A stretch of 64,000 nt of DNA, from assembly GCA_017514785.1 (NCBI GenBank), contig JAFWIO010000076.1, positions 62,001 through 126,000 of the forward strand. The letters run 5' to 3'. The notes beneath the pieces are model-generated. The model ran no database searches. It was not told where the DNA came from and saw only the letters and a program-made list of their open reading frames with translations. This DNA comes from Eubacterium sp. (GTDB lineage: Bacteria; Bacillota; Clostridia; Lachnospirales; Lachnospiraceae). The translations under genes were made by a program, and so were the position numbers. This document shows positions 44,517 through 55,600 of this stretch, one piece after another; position 1 is the first letter of the stretch; each line of letters starts with the position of its first letter.

Positions 44517-45272
44517 ATGACAAAAGTAATAATGCATGGCTGTAATGGCCATATGGGAAAAGTTATATCTGAGTTAGTGGCAAAAGATGACGCTATCGAG
44601 ATAGTAGCTGGTATAGATCTAAATACAGAGGAAAACTTTGGATATCCAGTATTTGCAAATATCATGGACTGTGATGTGGAGGCAGATGCTATCATAGATT
44701 TTTCTGTGGCAGTGGCTGTAGACGCACTACTAGACTTCGTCAAAGAAAAAGGTATCCCAGTAGTTCTTTGTACAACAGGCCTATCAGATGAACAGTTAGC
44801 AAAAGTAGAAGAAGTATCAAAAGATGTGGCAGTTCTAAAGTCTGCAAACATGTCACTTGGAATCAACACACTTATGAAACTTCTAAAGATGGCTACAGAA
44901 GTGTTGGCTGACAGAGGATATGATATAGAGATAGTTGAGAAACATCACAACCAAAAGCTAGATGCACCTAGTGGTACAGCATTGGCTTTGGCGGATGTAA
45001 TCAACGAGACAAAAGATAATAGATATGAATATGTTTTTGACAGAAGTCAGAAACGCGAGAAGAGATCAGATAACGAGATTGGAATCTCAGCCGTAAGAGG
45101 CGGAACTATCGTAGGACAGCATGATGTTATTTATGCCGGCACCGACGAAGTAATCGAGATCCAGCACACTGCATACTCAAAGGCGGTCTTTGCGAAAGGC
45201 GCAATAGACGCAGCTAAATTCCTGGCCGGCAAAGGCCCAGGAATGTATGACATGAGCGATGTTATAGACTAA
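44517..45272 (+). CDS. dapB: 4-hydroxy-tetrahydrodipicolinate reductase
   Basis: NAD(P)H-dependent second step after DapA. N-terminal Rossmann MHGCNGHMGKVI, TTGLSDEQL, the catalytic region EIVEKHHNQKLDAPSGTA and GISAVRGGTIVGQHDV. 251 residues. Its product feeds both lysine and the meso-DAP of peptidoglycan, so the riboswitch also bears on cell-wall supply. Confidence 0.97.
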   Translation: MTKVIMHGCNGHMGKVISELVAKDDAIEIVAGIDLNTEENFGYPVFANIMDCDVEADAIIDFSVAVAVDALLDFVKEKGIPVVLCTTGLSDEQLAKVEEVSKDVAVLKSANMSLGINTLMKLLKMATEVLADRGYDIEIVEKHHNQKLDAPSGTALALADVINETKDNRYEYVFDRSQKREKRSDNEIGISAVRGGTIVGQHDVIYAGTDEVIEIQHTAYSKAVFAKGAIDAAKFLAGKGPGMYDMSDVID

Positions 45273-45276
45273 TAAT

Positions 45277-45311
45277 AAAAGCACGATGGAATTAAAACAT
45301 CGTGCTTTTTT
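45277..45311 (+). terminator. Intrinsic terminator after dapB
   Basis: 12-bp stem (45277-45288 with 45298-45309), 9-base loop, T-run. Confidence 0.92.
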
Positions 45312-45356
45312 CTTAAATATGATAGAATTAATACAGTATGAATTTCGGAGGCATTT

Positions 45357-47321
45357 ATGAAAAAGATTAAAGTATGCGCGGCTACACCAAATATTACAGT
45401 GGCCGACCCAAAAGCAAATGCAAAAGAGATTATAAGAATTTCCAAGAATGCAGGAAAGAAAGGTGCAAAATTAATTGTATTTCCAGAGCTTTCTTTGACG
45501 GGGTGTACTTGTGGAGATTTATTCTTCCAAGATGCTTTGCTAGAGAGTGCAATGGAAAACTTAGAAGTGATAGCAGAGAAGACTAAAGATATCAAGGCTG
45601 CTATTGTTTTTGGTTTGCCTGTTATGATGGATCACGACATTTACAACGTGGCTGCAGTTTTGTTTAAGGGTAAACTTTGTGGTTTCGATATCAAGAACAA
45701 AACACTCTGGGATGCATATGGAGATGAGTTTAGATGGTTCAGATATAGACTAAGAGGAAAAGTTAAGAATATCGAATTTTTACCTTTCAATTTAAAAAAT
45801 AAATCCGGAAAACTAATTGATAACATGTCCGGTGGTTATGATTTAGATATAAGTGAAAACTTACGAATTGATTTCAAAAGACAGCTAGGTTTTATTCTAG
45901 GTGTTGGAATTGGAAATGACGGAGAAGGTAGATATTACGAGTGCTCATACAGAGGCGATGAAGTAGATATAGTAGCGCACTTAGGTGCTAGAAGAAAAGT
46001 AGTGGATGAAGACACAGAAGATTTTGTTCAAAATGTTGCTTATGATTCAAATGCTCAGGTAGTTTATGCTGAAGCAGGTGATGGAGAGTCTAGTACAGAC
46101 TTTGTCTTTGCCGGAGAGAGCACTATAGCAAGTGAGTACACAGTTTATAAGAAATCTACTCCATTTAAGAATCAAGCAATAATAGCAGAAGTTGATATAG
46201 ATGAAAAGAAGGATGCATTAGTTCGCAATCAGTACGGACAGACTATTGCAAAGTCTGAAGAGGGTCCTTCAAAACACAAACGCCCTGAAATTGTAATGTT
46301 AGATGGTGATTATTGGTCAATGCCATCTGATATGTTGGGATTTAACCCATTTATCCCTGATGATGAGCGCGACAAAGTAAAGATGTGCAAAAACATTTTG
46401 AAGATTCAGTCAAAGGCGTTGGTAAAGAGAATGAAGACTGTCGGAGCGGACAAATTGGTAGTGGGCATATCTGGTGGACTTGATTCTACTTTGGCGCTAA
46501 TTGCATGTGTGAATGCTTGTGATGAACTAAAGATTAATCACAAGAATATTATCGCAATTACTATGCCAGGTTTTGGAACAACTAGTAGAACACACGATAA
46601 CGCTAGTAAGATGATGAGATTTTACGGCGTTACAAAGAAAGAAATTGATATCACAGAATCAGTGAAGCAACATTTCGCAGACATTAAACACGGTATTAGA
46701 AATAAGAATGCTACATTTGAAAATGCGCAGGCTAGAATGCGCACAATGATTTTGATGGATGTGGCTAATGACAATAATGCGTTGGTGGTAGGAACTGGAG
46801 ACTTCTCTGAACTTGCTCTTGGATGGTGCACATACAATGGTGATCACATGGCTATGTATAGTGTAAATGCAAACATTCCAAAGACTGTGATTAGAGAAGT
46901 GGTAAATTACGAGGCAGATAGAATTAAGAATGAGCGACTAAGTAAGATTCTTAAGGATATTGTGGATACGCCGGTTAGTCCAGAACTTCTTCCAAGCAAA
47001 AAAGATAAGATTGCTCAAAAGACAGAAGATATAGTAGGACCATATGAGCTGCACGATTTCTTCTTGTATGAGATAGTGTATTTAGGTAAAACTCCAAGTG
47101 AAGTGGAGTCGGATGCTATTGTTAACTTTATGGAGCAGTACAAGATAGATGTTGTTAAGCATTGGCTAAAAGTGTTTATAAAGAGATTTTTCTCGCAACA
47201 GTTCAAGAGAAATTGTAGCCCTGATGGACCACAGGTGTTCTCATTTGGATTTTCACCAAGAGGCGGATTTATGATGCCATCAGATGCCTCGGCCAAAGCT
47301 TGGCTAGATTATTTAAAGTAG
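45357..47321 (+). CDS. nadE: NAD+ synthetase with nitrilase-like N-terminal domain
   Basis: Amidates nicotinate adenine dinucleotide to NAD+. 654 residues: nitrilase-fold domain at about 1-300 and ATP-pyrophosphatase synthetase domain at about 330-654 with SGGLDSTLALI, GFGTTSRTHDNA and GTGDFSELALGWCTYNGDHM. Of the nitrilase triad, Glu44 (FPELSLTG) and Lys113 (GFDIKNK) are in place, but the expected Cys of the GVEICEDLW motif is Gly186 in GVGIGNDGE. The glutaminase half may therefore be inactive and the enzyme ammonia-dependent. Start ATG 45357 follows CGGAGG. Confidence 0.93.
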   Translation: MKKIKVCAATPNITVADPKANAKEIIRISKNAGKKGAKLIVFPELSLTGCTCGDLFFQDALLESAMENLEVIAEKTKDIKAAIVFGLPVMMDHDIYNVAAVLFKGKLCGFDIKNKTLWDAYGDEFRWFRYRLRGKVKNIEFLPFNLKNKSGKLIDNMSGGYDLDISENLRIDFKRQLGFILGVGIGNDGEGRYYECSYRGDEVDIVAHLGARRKVVDEDTEDFVQNVAYDSNAQVVYAEAGDGESSTDFVFAGESTIASEYTVYKKSTPFKNQAIIAEVDIDEKKDALVRNQYGQTIAKSEEGPSKHKRPEIVMLDGDYWSMPSDMLGFNPFIPDDERDKVKMCKNILKIQSKALVKRMKTVGADKLVVGISGGLDSTLALIACVNACDELKINHKNIIAITMPGFGTTSRTHDNASKMMRFYGVTKKEIDITESVKQHFADIKHGIRNKNATFENAQARMRTMILMDVANDNNALVVGTGDFSELALGWCTYNGDHMAMYSVNANIPKTVIREVVNYEADRIKNERLSKILKDIVDTPVSPELLPSKKDKIAQKTEDIVGPYELHDFFLYEIVYLGKTPSEVESDAIVNFMEQYKIDVVKHWLKVFIKRFFSQQFKRNCSPDGPQVFSFGFSPRGGFMMPSDASAKAWLDYLK

Positions 47322-47366
47322 TACTTAATTAAAGAACTTTTTAAATAAATTATTTAGGAGGATATT

Positions 47367-48110
47367 ATGAAAAAGAAAAACGGAATTATTATCGCACTAT
47401 GTGTGGTAGTGGTGGCTTTAATAGTAGTACTTGCTTTTGTTCTTGGAAGAAGCACTAGTAAAGAAGCGACTACAAATGCACCAACAATTGCACCTACTCA
47501 GGCTACACAGACAGCTGCTCAGACAGCAAAGAGTGATGTTAGTTCTTCAGACATAAAAGTTGTGAAGAAGTATGTTACTGTTGAAAATGATGATTACAAC
47601 ATGGTATTAGTGCTTGAAAATACTGGAAAAGCTGATGCTGCAGTGGCAGTAGTTGGCAAAATCTTTGACGGAGCCAATGCGAATGTTGGAACTGAAAGAG
47701 AATCTATCTTTATGGATCCAGGTTCACAGTCTGTAGTTTGTCTAGACTTTGATACAGAGGGTATTAAGGTGAAGGATGATGACTATAAGATTTCAGTGGC
47801 ATCAGCTACTAGTGTTAAACCGGGTCTTAAAAACATTACATACAAGAAAAAGACTGTTGGAAACATTGTTAAAGTTACATCTAAGAATGAAGGTGACTTT
47901 GACCTAAAGGGAGTAGAAACACATGTATTGTTCTATGACAATGGTGAACTAGTGGACATTGAAAGTGAAGATATGATTGAGAATGATTCAGAAATCTTTA
48001 CAAAGGGCACTAAAGTTATACAGTCATTTGACACAAGAGAACAGTTCGACAAAGTAAAAGTTTACTACTCACAAGATCAAGAACAGCCAGACGCAGAAGA
48101 CGATGACTAA
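47367..48110 (+). CDS. Membrane-anchored extracellular protein of unknown function
   Basis: 247 residues. Single N-terminal hydrophobic segment (about 6-27, IIIALCVVVVALIVVLAFVL) with no cleavage site, then a Thr/Ala/Gln-rich spacer (about 32-55) and two beta-rich halves that resemble one another (VENDDYNMVLVLENTGKADAAV at about 72-93; VTSKNEGDFDLKGVETHVLFYDNGE at about 169-193), similar to FxLYD-type domains. Acidic C-terminus (PDAEDDD). No enzyme motif. AGGAGG ribosome site. Function not recognised. Confidence 0.7.
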   Translation: MKKKNGIIIALCVVVVALIVVLAFVLGRSTSKEATTNAPTIAPTQATQTAAQTAKSDVSSSDIKVVKKYVTVENDDYNMVLVLENTGKADAAVAVVGKIFDGANANVGTERESIFMDPGSQSVVCLDFDTEGIKVKDDDYKISVASATSVKPGLKNITYKKKTVGNIVKVTSKNEGDFDLKGVETHVLFYDNGELVDIESEDMIENDSEIFTKGTKVIQSFDTREQFDKVKVYYSQDQEQPDAEDDD

Positions 48111-48122
48111 ACAATAAATAAT

Positions 48123-48155
48123 AAAACACCAGTTGTTAATTCAACTGGTGTTTTT
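48123..48155. terminator. Bidirectional terminator between the membrane-anchored protein and azlD
   Basis: 13-bp stem (48123-48135 with 48142-48154), TTAATT loop, T-run on both strands; the azlD stop codon lies in its right arm. Confidence 0.9.
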
Positions 48156-48459
48156 ATATGAATAACTCTGTGATAAATACTACTAAACAACTGACTGCAG
48201 CTGTAATAAATAGGTTTGGCTTTTTCCAAGCAACGATGATGGCTGCTACCAAAGCAAGTGTGCCGGAAATCCAAGACTGTGTTGCATTTATAATAGCTGG
48301 GAATGTCATAACTGAAAGTGTGACATATGGCACGTAGTATAGAAACGATCTAATATATTTATTTTTTATTTCTTTCCTAATTAACGTGATCGGCAAAACC
48401 CTAATCAAGTATGTGACGATAGTCATTAGAAGGAGCGTGATATAAAACTTACTGTTCAT
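48154..48459 (-). CDS. azlD: AzlD-family branched-chain amino acid export subunit
   Basis: 101 residues, four hydrophobic segments, the small partner of AzlC. TYLIRVLPITLI near the N-terminus and FLYYVPYVTLSVMTFPA are characteristic of AzlD (PF05437). Its start overlaps the azlC end by 11 bases, so the two are co-translated. Confidence 0.9.
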   Translation of the reverse strand: MNSKFYITLLLMTIVTYLIRVLPITLIRKEIKNKYIRSFLYYVPYVTLSVMTFPAIINATQSWISGTLALVAAIIVAWKKPNLFITAAVSCLVVFITELFI

Positions 48460-49168
48460 CTTGAGCCTCCTTCACCGGTTTAATTATCGAAAAGATTCCT
48501 GCAATCACAACGGTAAGAACAATTATCTTTATACCGCTATCAATTCCCTTAACAATAGGAATAACTGAAAGCAAGTAGCTTGCTACAAAGCTGACTACGA
48601 TAACAGCAGCTATCACTTTGTTTTTCTTTCCCTCAGGAATAATAATTGCGATAAACATACCAAACAAACCAACACTTAGCGCGCTAATAACACTTTCCGG
48701 CAAAACATTGCCGAGCGCAACGCCCAGAGCAGTACCAACTACCCAGCCAGGTGAAGCCACAGTAGCCATACCGAAAATGTAGTACGGATTTAGCTTTCCT
48801 TCCACAGCGATGGCTGCGCCAAAGATCTCATCAGTAATAAAGTATCCCATAATAAGTCGCTTCCATACAGGAGTGTCCTCAGGAATCTTTTGACTAAGAG
48901 AACATGACATCAAAAGGTATCTAGCATTAGCTACCAACTCCATCAAAACCATCACAAGAATAGTAGTGCCTGCGCCAAAGAGAGTAATAAAAATATACTC
49001 CCCAGCAGATGCGTGGAGTCCAAAACTCATAAGTGCAGACTTAATGACAGAAATCTTGGCTGCTTTGGCTTGGATGCCTAGCGCAAAAGCCACAGCAAAA
49101 TAACCAAGTCCAATTGGTATGCCTGTTTCTAATCCTTTTATATACGCTTTTTTGTTTGAATGTTCCAT
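48449..49168 (-). CDS. azlC: AzlC-family branched-chain amino acid export permease
   Basis: 239 residues, polytopic. N-terminal ETGIPIGLGYFAVAFALGIQA and the following segment with ASAGEYIF and ELVANARYLLMS are the AzlC signature. With AzlD it forms a two-component exporter for branched-chain amino acids or their analogues (for example 4-azaleucine in Bacillus). AAAGGA lies 8 bases before the ATG. Divergent from addB. Confidence 0.92.
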   Translation of the reverse strand: MEHSNKKAYIKGLETGIPIGLGYFAVAFALGIQAKAAKISVIKSALMSFGLHASAGEYIFITLFGAGTTILVMVLMELVANARYLLMSCSLSQKIPEDTPVWKRLIMGYFITDEIFGAAIAVEGKLNPYYIFGMATVASPGWVVGTALGVALGNVLPESVISALSVGLFGMFIAIIIPEGKKNKVIAAVIVVSFVASYLLSVIPIVKGIDSGIKIIVLTVVIAGIFSIIKPVKEAQDEQ

Positions 49169-49255
49169 ATGTTTAATCCTTTACGCAAAGAATATAATAA
49201 TACATTTTCATCTAATAAACAAATCAAATGTACCATTTATTGGACGGCTATTTAT

Positions 49256-49263
49256 GGTATAAT
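49256..49263 (+). promoter_or_regulatory. Extended -10 promoter of addB-addA
   Basis: TGGTATAAT ending at 49263; no convincing -35. About 22 bases before addB. On the opposite strand, TTGTTT and TATTAT with 17-bp spacing (about 49226-49198) may serve azlC. Confidence 0.55.
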
Positions 49264-49284
49264 ACTAAACAGTGAGGGCACGGA

Positions 49285-52200
49285 ATGTTAAATTTTATTA
49301 TTGGAACCGCAGGTAGCGGAAAATCTTATGAATTACAACAAAAGTTAATAAAAGAATCTACTGATAATCCAGATAGTAGATTTGTTCTTTTGGTGCCAGA
49401 TCAATACTCATTGGAAGCTCAAAAGGAGATTCTAGATAAGCATCCTAACCATGGTGCTTTTAATATTGAAGTATCAAGTTTTAACCGTTTGGCCTATGAA
49501 GTGCTAGATGAACAGGGCTTTGGCGAAGCCAAATTAATGACTGATTTAGCTAAGACTATATTGGTTAGAAAATGTTTGATTGATTGCAAAGATGATCTAG
49601 AAGTGTTCAAGGGCAAAGTGAATATGCCAGGTTTTACAGATAAGATGAAATCTGTCATTAACGAACTTGGTCAGTACAACATAAGTCAGGACAAACTAAG
49701 AGAGATTATTGAAAAGAGTGATGATCTATTAAGCGAGAAATTGGAAGACGTTTTCAAGGTGAGAGAACGTTTTAATAGTTATGTAACAGAAAAGAATCTA
49801 ACTACTGATGAATTGCTAGATAGATTTATGAAGTGTATTCCTAATTCAAATATTATTGAGAATACTTATATTTACATAGATGGATTTACAGGTTTTACAC
49901 CTATACAGGAAAGAGTGATAGAGGGGTTAACTAGAAAGGCAAAGGATGTCACAGTGACAGCCACCATACCTGTAGATGAGTATAAAAACACATCGGATCT
50001 AAGAAGTGATGATTTATTCTATTTAGGAAAGAATACCGTTAAACATCTAAGACGTTTTGCCGCAGAAAACGGACTAGAGGGAGATATTGATTTAATAGAA
50101 GACAAAGATGGTCATCCTAGAAGAATTCAGGATAATGATGCACTTTCATTTGTGTCTAGAACTATATTTGGACAAAGTGCAGATAAGTATGAAGAAGAGC
50201 AAGATTCTATAGAAATTCATGAAGCAGATTCGCTAGAAAACGAGGTTTTAACCGTTGTTAAGCGTATTGAGCGATTAGTAAGGACTGAAGGTTACAGATA
50301 TAGGGATTTTGCCATAATAACGGCTGATTTAGAGAGTTATTATCCATATTTAGACAAAATCACACGCAAATATGAAATACCTGTATTTATCGATTATAAG
50401 CGCAGAACAGGTATGAATGCTTTTGCAGATTTGGTGGTGGCTTTGGCTAGATTAGCACGTTTGAATTTCTCGTATGATTCGCTTTTCCATGTCTTGAGAA
50501 CAGGACTTACACCTATCAGTGAGAGTGACATTGACTTTATTGAAAACTATATTATCACATTTAAAAGAACATCATTTAACAGTTTCGCTCAGGAGTGGAA
50601 GAGACCGCTAGATAATCGATACAAATTAGATCGAGTAAATGAGATAAGAAAAAATATCTACGAAACATTCAAACCATACATGAGCGTTATGAGAAATTCT
50701 AATTCTACAGTTAGTGATTACTGTAAGAGTGTCTATGATATTCTCGTTGCGTTTAATATTGATAAGCGCGTGGATGAATATGTAGAGAGATTCCACGAAG
50801 AAGGAAACTATGCTTTAGAAGAAGAGTACAGTCAGATTTATTCTGCCATCGTTAGATTGCTTGAAACTATCGAGAATACTATGGGCGATGAAAAAATCAC
50901 TTTAAATGATTTTGAAAAATTGATTGTTAGTTCTATAGAGTCGTTAAAGATTGGTATCATTCCTCCGGGAATTGATGATGTTATGGTGGGTGATATCGAG
51001 AGAACTCGTCTTAAGGATATAAAGAAAATCATTTTCTTGTTAGGAGCAAACGATGGCGTCATTCCAAATACTTCTAATCCAGCTACTATAGTGAATGATG
51101 CAGATAGAGAAAGACTAAAAGAGAATGGATACGAATTTGCGCCTACTACTAAGGATAATGTCTTTAAGCAAATGTTCTATTTGTATATGCTTCTCACTAA
51201 ACCTACAGAGAAGTTTGTTGTTTCATTTAGCAACCAGGACAAAGACTTCAAACCTCTTAAACAATCATACTTTGTTGATATGTTAAGAGCAATTCTTAAA
51301 GAGACTGGTACCATTTTGGATAGTGAAACTGAAAGCAAAGTAGAAGATATAGTAAATGCAAATGTAGCATTGGATTTCTTGGCGAAGAAAGGAAGAGTAA
51401 TCAAGTATTCTCAAGATGAAAATGAAAAGAAGCTATATTCGTCACTTAAGAATTATATGCTTCAGAACAAAGTTGAAATAGATGCAGTCCATCTAATGAA
51501 CGATGGGTTAAAATTTGAATATAAAGAGCGTGGTATTGAGACTTCGCTAGCTAAAGATTTATATAAACCTGAAGAGGATATAAAAGTAACCGAAGCCCAG
51601 CAGTTTATTAATTGTCCATATAATCACTTCTTGAATTACGGATTGAATCTAAAAGAACGTGAATATTATCAGTTTGATAACTTGCAAAAGGGAAATATTG
51701 AGCATGATATTTTGGAGAGGTTCTTTAAGTCAGTAAATGAAAACAAAATTGATTTAAAGAATGTTGACCAAAAGAAGATTGATCAAATACTTGATACTGC
51801 CGCAAAAGAAGCTTTCGAGTGTGAAAGAGCGGGTGATTTTATCAAGACTGACTCATCAAAAGAGTTTTTAAAACACCAGTTAACTAACATTGCAAAAGAA
51901 AGTGTGAATGCGCTTATTAAACATCTTCAAAGAGGTAAGTTTGAAGTGTCATATTTGGAGGAGCGTGTTTCTGGTGGTAAGGCAGACCGTGTTGATAGAT
52001 ATGAAGATGGTAATGATATTTACATAAAAGTAATAGATTACAAAACTGGAAGTAGTGTTGGCTTTAGTTTTGGCGAGTTGATGTATGGAAAGAATATGCA
52101 GGTATTCGTATATCTAAAGGATGCATTGCAAAGAGAGATTGAAAACAATCCAGGCAAGAATGTTATCCCTGCAGGTGCTTTCTATTTCAGAGCGAGAGAA

Positions 52201-52632
52201 AACTATGTGGGCAAATCTAACGGAACTGGTGATACGTCTGGCAAGCAAATAGAAGAACAAAATATTAATAACGCTTTCAAGATGTCTGGCTTGTTAAACA
52301 AAGAAGCTATAAAGGTCTTTGACGAAGACAACAAACCTGAAGAAACAATTAGTTTGCCTTCTAGTAAACCAGAAGAGGCTATGTTTGACACAGAAAACTA
52401 TATGAAACTCTTAGATTATGTAGACGATAAAATTGATGAGATAAGAGGGGACATAAAACATGGCTATATAAAAGTTGAGCCTTATGATGGAGCATGTAAG
52501 TACTGTTCTTACCAAGGTGTTTGCAGAAAAGAAATGGGTAATGTTGAATTTAAAAAGGCTGAGAATTTGAAGGCACAAGATGTCATTAAGATATTGAATG
52601 GAGAAGAAGATGACGCAAATTCCATGGACTAA
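49285..52632 (+). CDS. addB: AddB subunit of the AddAB helicase-nuclease
   Basis: 1115 residues. N-terminal Walker A GTAGSGKSYELQQ (about residue 8), a degenerate helicase core that in the family recognises Chi, and a C-terminal RecB-type nuclease with VIDYKTGSS (about 918). The iron-sulfur cysteines are present: one in NCPYNHF (about residue 776) and CKYCSYQGVC near the C-terminus. Processes double-strand breaks with AddA for RecA-dependent repair. Its 3' end overlaps addA by about 20 bases. Confidence 0.95.
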   Translation: MLNFIIGTAGSGKSYELQQKLIKESTDNPDSRFVLLVPDQYSLEAQKEILDKHPNHGAFNIEVSSFNRLAYEVLDEQGFGEAKLMTDLAKTILVRKCLIDCKDDLEVFKGKVNMPGFTDKMKSVINELGQYNISQDKLREIIEKSDDLLSEKLEDVFKVRERFNSYVTEKNLTTDELLDRFMKCIPNSNIIENTYIYIDGFTGFTPIQERVIEGLTRKAKDVTVTATIPVDEYKNTSDLRSDDLFYLGKNTVKHLRRFAAENGLEGDIDLIEDKDGHPRRIQDNDALSFVSRTIFGQSADKYEEEQDSIEIHEADSLENEVLTVVKRIERLVRTEGYRYRDFAIITADLESYYPYLDKITRKYEIPVFIDYKRRTGMNAFADLVVALARLARLNFSYDSLFHVLRTGLTPISESDIDFIENYIITFKRTSFNSFAQEWKRPLDNRYKLDRVNEIRKNIYETFKPYMSVMRNSNSTVSDYCKSVYDILVAFNIDKRVDEYVERFHEEGNYALEEEYSQIYSAIVRLLETIENTMGDEKITLNDFEKLIVSSIESLKIGIIPPGIDDVMVGDIERTRLKDIKKIIFLLGANDGVIPNTSNPATIVNDADRERLKENGYEFAPTTKDNVFKQMFYLYMLLTKPTEKFVVSFSNQDKDFKPLKQSYFVDMLRAILKETGTILDSETESKVEDIVNANVALDFLAKKGRVIKYSQDENEKKLYSSLKNYMLQNKVEIDAVHLMNDGLKFEYKERGIETSLAKDLYKPEEDIKVTEAQQFINCPYNHFLNYGLNLKEREYYQFDNLQKGNIEHDILERFFKSVNENKIDLKNVDQKKIDQILDTAAKEAFECERAGDFIKTDSSKEFLKHQLTNIAKESVNALIKHLQRGKFEVSYLEERVSGGKADRVDRYEDGNDIYIKVIDYKTGSSVGFSFGELMYGKNMQVFVYLKDALQREIENNPGKNVIPAGAFYFRARENYVGKSNGTGDTSGKQIEEQNINNAFKMSGLLNKEAIKVFDEDNKPEETISLPSSKPEEAMFDTENYMKLLDYVDDKIDEIRGDIKHGYIKVEPYDGACKYCSYQGVCRKEMGNVEFKKAENLKAQDVIKILNGEEDDANSMD

Positions 52633-55600
52633 AGATCAAGAAAAAGTAATAAATACGAGTGGAAAAGATATATTAGTGGCTGCCGGAGCTGGTTCTGGTA
52701 AGACCGCTGTATTAGTCGAGCGCATTATTAAAAAGGTGACTGACCCTAATCATCCAGTTGATATTGACCGTTTTTTGATAGTTACATTTACAAAAGCTGC
52801 TGCAGCGCAGATGAGAGAAAAGATTAGAGAGAAACTCTATACACTATCATATAAGAATCCGAAGGATGAAAATTTAAAGAGACAGTTGTCTCTAGTTCAT
52901 ACTGCCAACATTTCGACTATCGATAGTTTCGCCAAGAAGGTGGTGTCTGCCAATTTTGAAAAACTCGATATTGATCCAAACTTTAGATTGATGGAGAAGG
53001 AAGAGTCAGACTTGCTCTTAGAAGATTATATAGAAGAGACGGTGGATGAAATGTTTGAAGAGGATAATCAAGATTTCATGAACGCTATGTCTCAGTTGGC
53101 GAAGGGAGATGTTTCTACGGATGTAGTCCGTAAAGTATCTCTCATAGTTAATAAAGCAAAAAACCAAGAATATCCTCTTAAATGGTTGGCTGATGCCATT
53201 GATAGAAATTATTGTGAGACAGAAGATGACTTTAATCAAAAAGAATTTGTAAAAAGATTTGTTGCCCAATTTGAGAAGTATAAAGAATTTAGTGATGATT
53301 TGTGGACAGCACTAAATGATGTGGAAGAAAATGAAACGCCTACAGAAATCATGCAAGAAATAATAGATAAAACTAATAGTATACTAACTAAGTTAGAGGC
53401 AGCTTCCACATACAACGAATACCGAGACGCCATTATATCTTATGGTTTACAAAAGACAGTAACTCAGACTAAAGGCTATTTTGTAGACTTGAAAGAACAT
53501 CATAATAAGCTGTTAACATACATCCGATCTTTTGTTGGAACAAATGGTAAGCCAAAGTATTTCCCTTCTGTAGAAGATGCTATGGAGGATGTAAATAAGA
53601 GTCAAAAGACAGCTAATGTTCTACTTGAAATTGCTATCAAGTCATTTGAAAAATGTATGAATGAAAAGAAGCGTATTTGTGCGTACGACTTTAGCGATAT
53701 AGCTCATTTTGCAATTGATGTTCTCTGTGAACCGGGAGAAGATGGACCGACTGCCAGTGATACAGCAAAGAAGATGGCAGAAGGCTTTGAAGAAATACTA
53801 ATAGACGAGTATCAAGATAGTAACTACATCCAGGAATATATGTTGTTTGCTTTGTCTAAAGGACAAGGTATCAACAATGTATTTATGGTGGGTGATATTA
53901 AACAGAGTATTTATCGTTTTAGATCAGCAGAGCCTAAGATTTTCCTTGAAAAGCTAAATAATTTTGAAGAGGAAAATGATGAACATACTAGAATTATCCT
54001 TGGTAAAAACTTCCGTAGTAGACCAGAGGTTATTAAATTCACTAACTTTATTTTTGAAGAGATTATGATAAAAGATGTTGGTGGAATAAATTACAGCGAT
54101 GGTCAAAAATTGGTTCAGGGTGCTGAGAATTATAATGAATCTTTAAACAATGGCAAAGAGGACAATAAAGCTGAAATTATCTGTGTGCCTAGTCAGGATG
54201 GCCTTTCAAGACATGAGGTTGAGGCTAACATCATTGCAAGAAAGATTCTGAATATGATGGATGAGAAGACTGGTCTAAAAATTACTGATGAAAAGGCTAA
54301 TAAAAGATCGCTTAGATATAACGATATAGTTATTTTGACGCGTTCACCTAAGACAGTGGTGGATACTTACTTAAGAGTTTTAGAAGAGTACGGAATCCCT
54401 GTGTATGGTGAGAAGAGAGATGGCTTTTATGAATCAACTGAAATTAAATGTATTCTAGATTTCTTGTCAGTTATTGATAACCCTATGCAAGATATTCCTT
54501 TGGCGGGGGTTATGACTAGCGCGTTCTATCATTTTGACGAGAGCGAACTAGGTTATATCAGATTGGTACAGCCAAAGGATGCTATGTACCATGCGGTTCA
54601 GAAGTATGCCGAAGAGGGAACAGATCAAAAATTAAAAGATAAAGTAAATGCTTTCTTGGAGTCGCTAGAGGATTACAGAGACAAAGTAAAATATATGTCA
54701 GTGTATGAGTTTATCAATTATTTCCTAGACTCTAGTCGCTTTGATTTATATATTAGAAGTTTGCCGGCAGGTGCTAAGCGTATTCTTAATGTGGATATGC
54801 TTAAAGAGATTGCGTATAAATATGAAAACTCATCTTACAGATCGCTTTTCAATTTTGTTCGTTATGTGAATAAGAGTATTGATAACGACAAACAGATAGG
54901 TGAGGCATCAAATGTGCATGAAGATGATAACGTGGTTAGAATTACAAGTATTCACCAGAGTAAAGGTTTGGAATACCCTGTCGTAATCCTATCTAATGTG
55001 GCTCCTGGAGGTAGAGGCGGAAGCAAAGAAAACAACTATTTAGTAAATAGTGATGGTGATATTGGACTAGATTCTTTAGATACAGAAAACAAGACTAAGA
55101 CGGATACATTACTTGAAAGATATATTGTGGAAACTGAAGATGAACAGGAAAAAGCAGAAGAATTAAGACTTCTTTATGTTGCCATGACTAGAGCAAAAGA
55201 GAAACTAGTTATCACTGCAATTAAGCTTGCAAAAAAAATAGAGAAAAAAGACTTTAAACCTATAAACAATGCAAACAAAAAAGGTTCAATACTTGCTACT
55301 ACTGATTTCTATCAAATGATTGCTCCGGTTTTAGGTACTGAGATATATGACGAAGTTCCGGACTTAATAGATGCGGAGAGCGAACCTAATGATGTAGATA
55401 AAGAGTTTTACAGGGTAGAAATGTATCCAACCATTGAGAGTTATCCATTTGTCGGTCTAGTAGAAGATGAATCTATGGATGATTTGAAGTTGAAGTCTGA
55501 TGAAGAAATAACAAATAAAATTATTGAGAATTTTGAATATAAATATGATTATAGAAAAGAGGCAAAACTTCGTGCAAAGATGAGTGTTACTGAAATCAAG

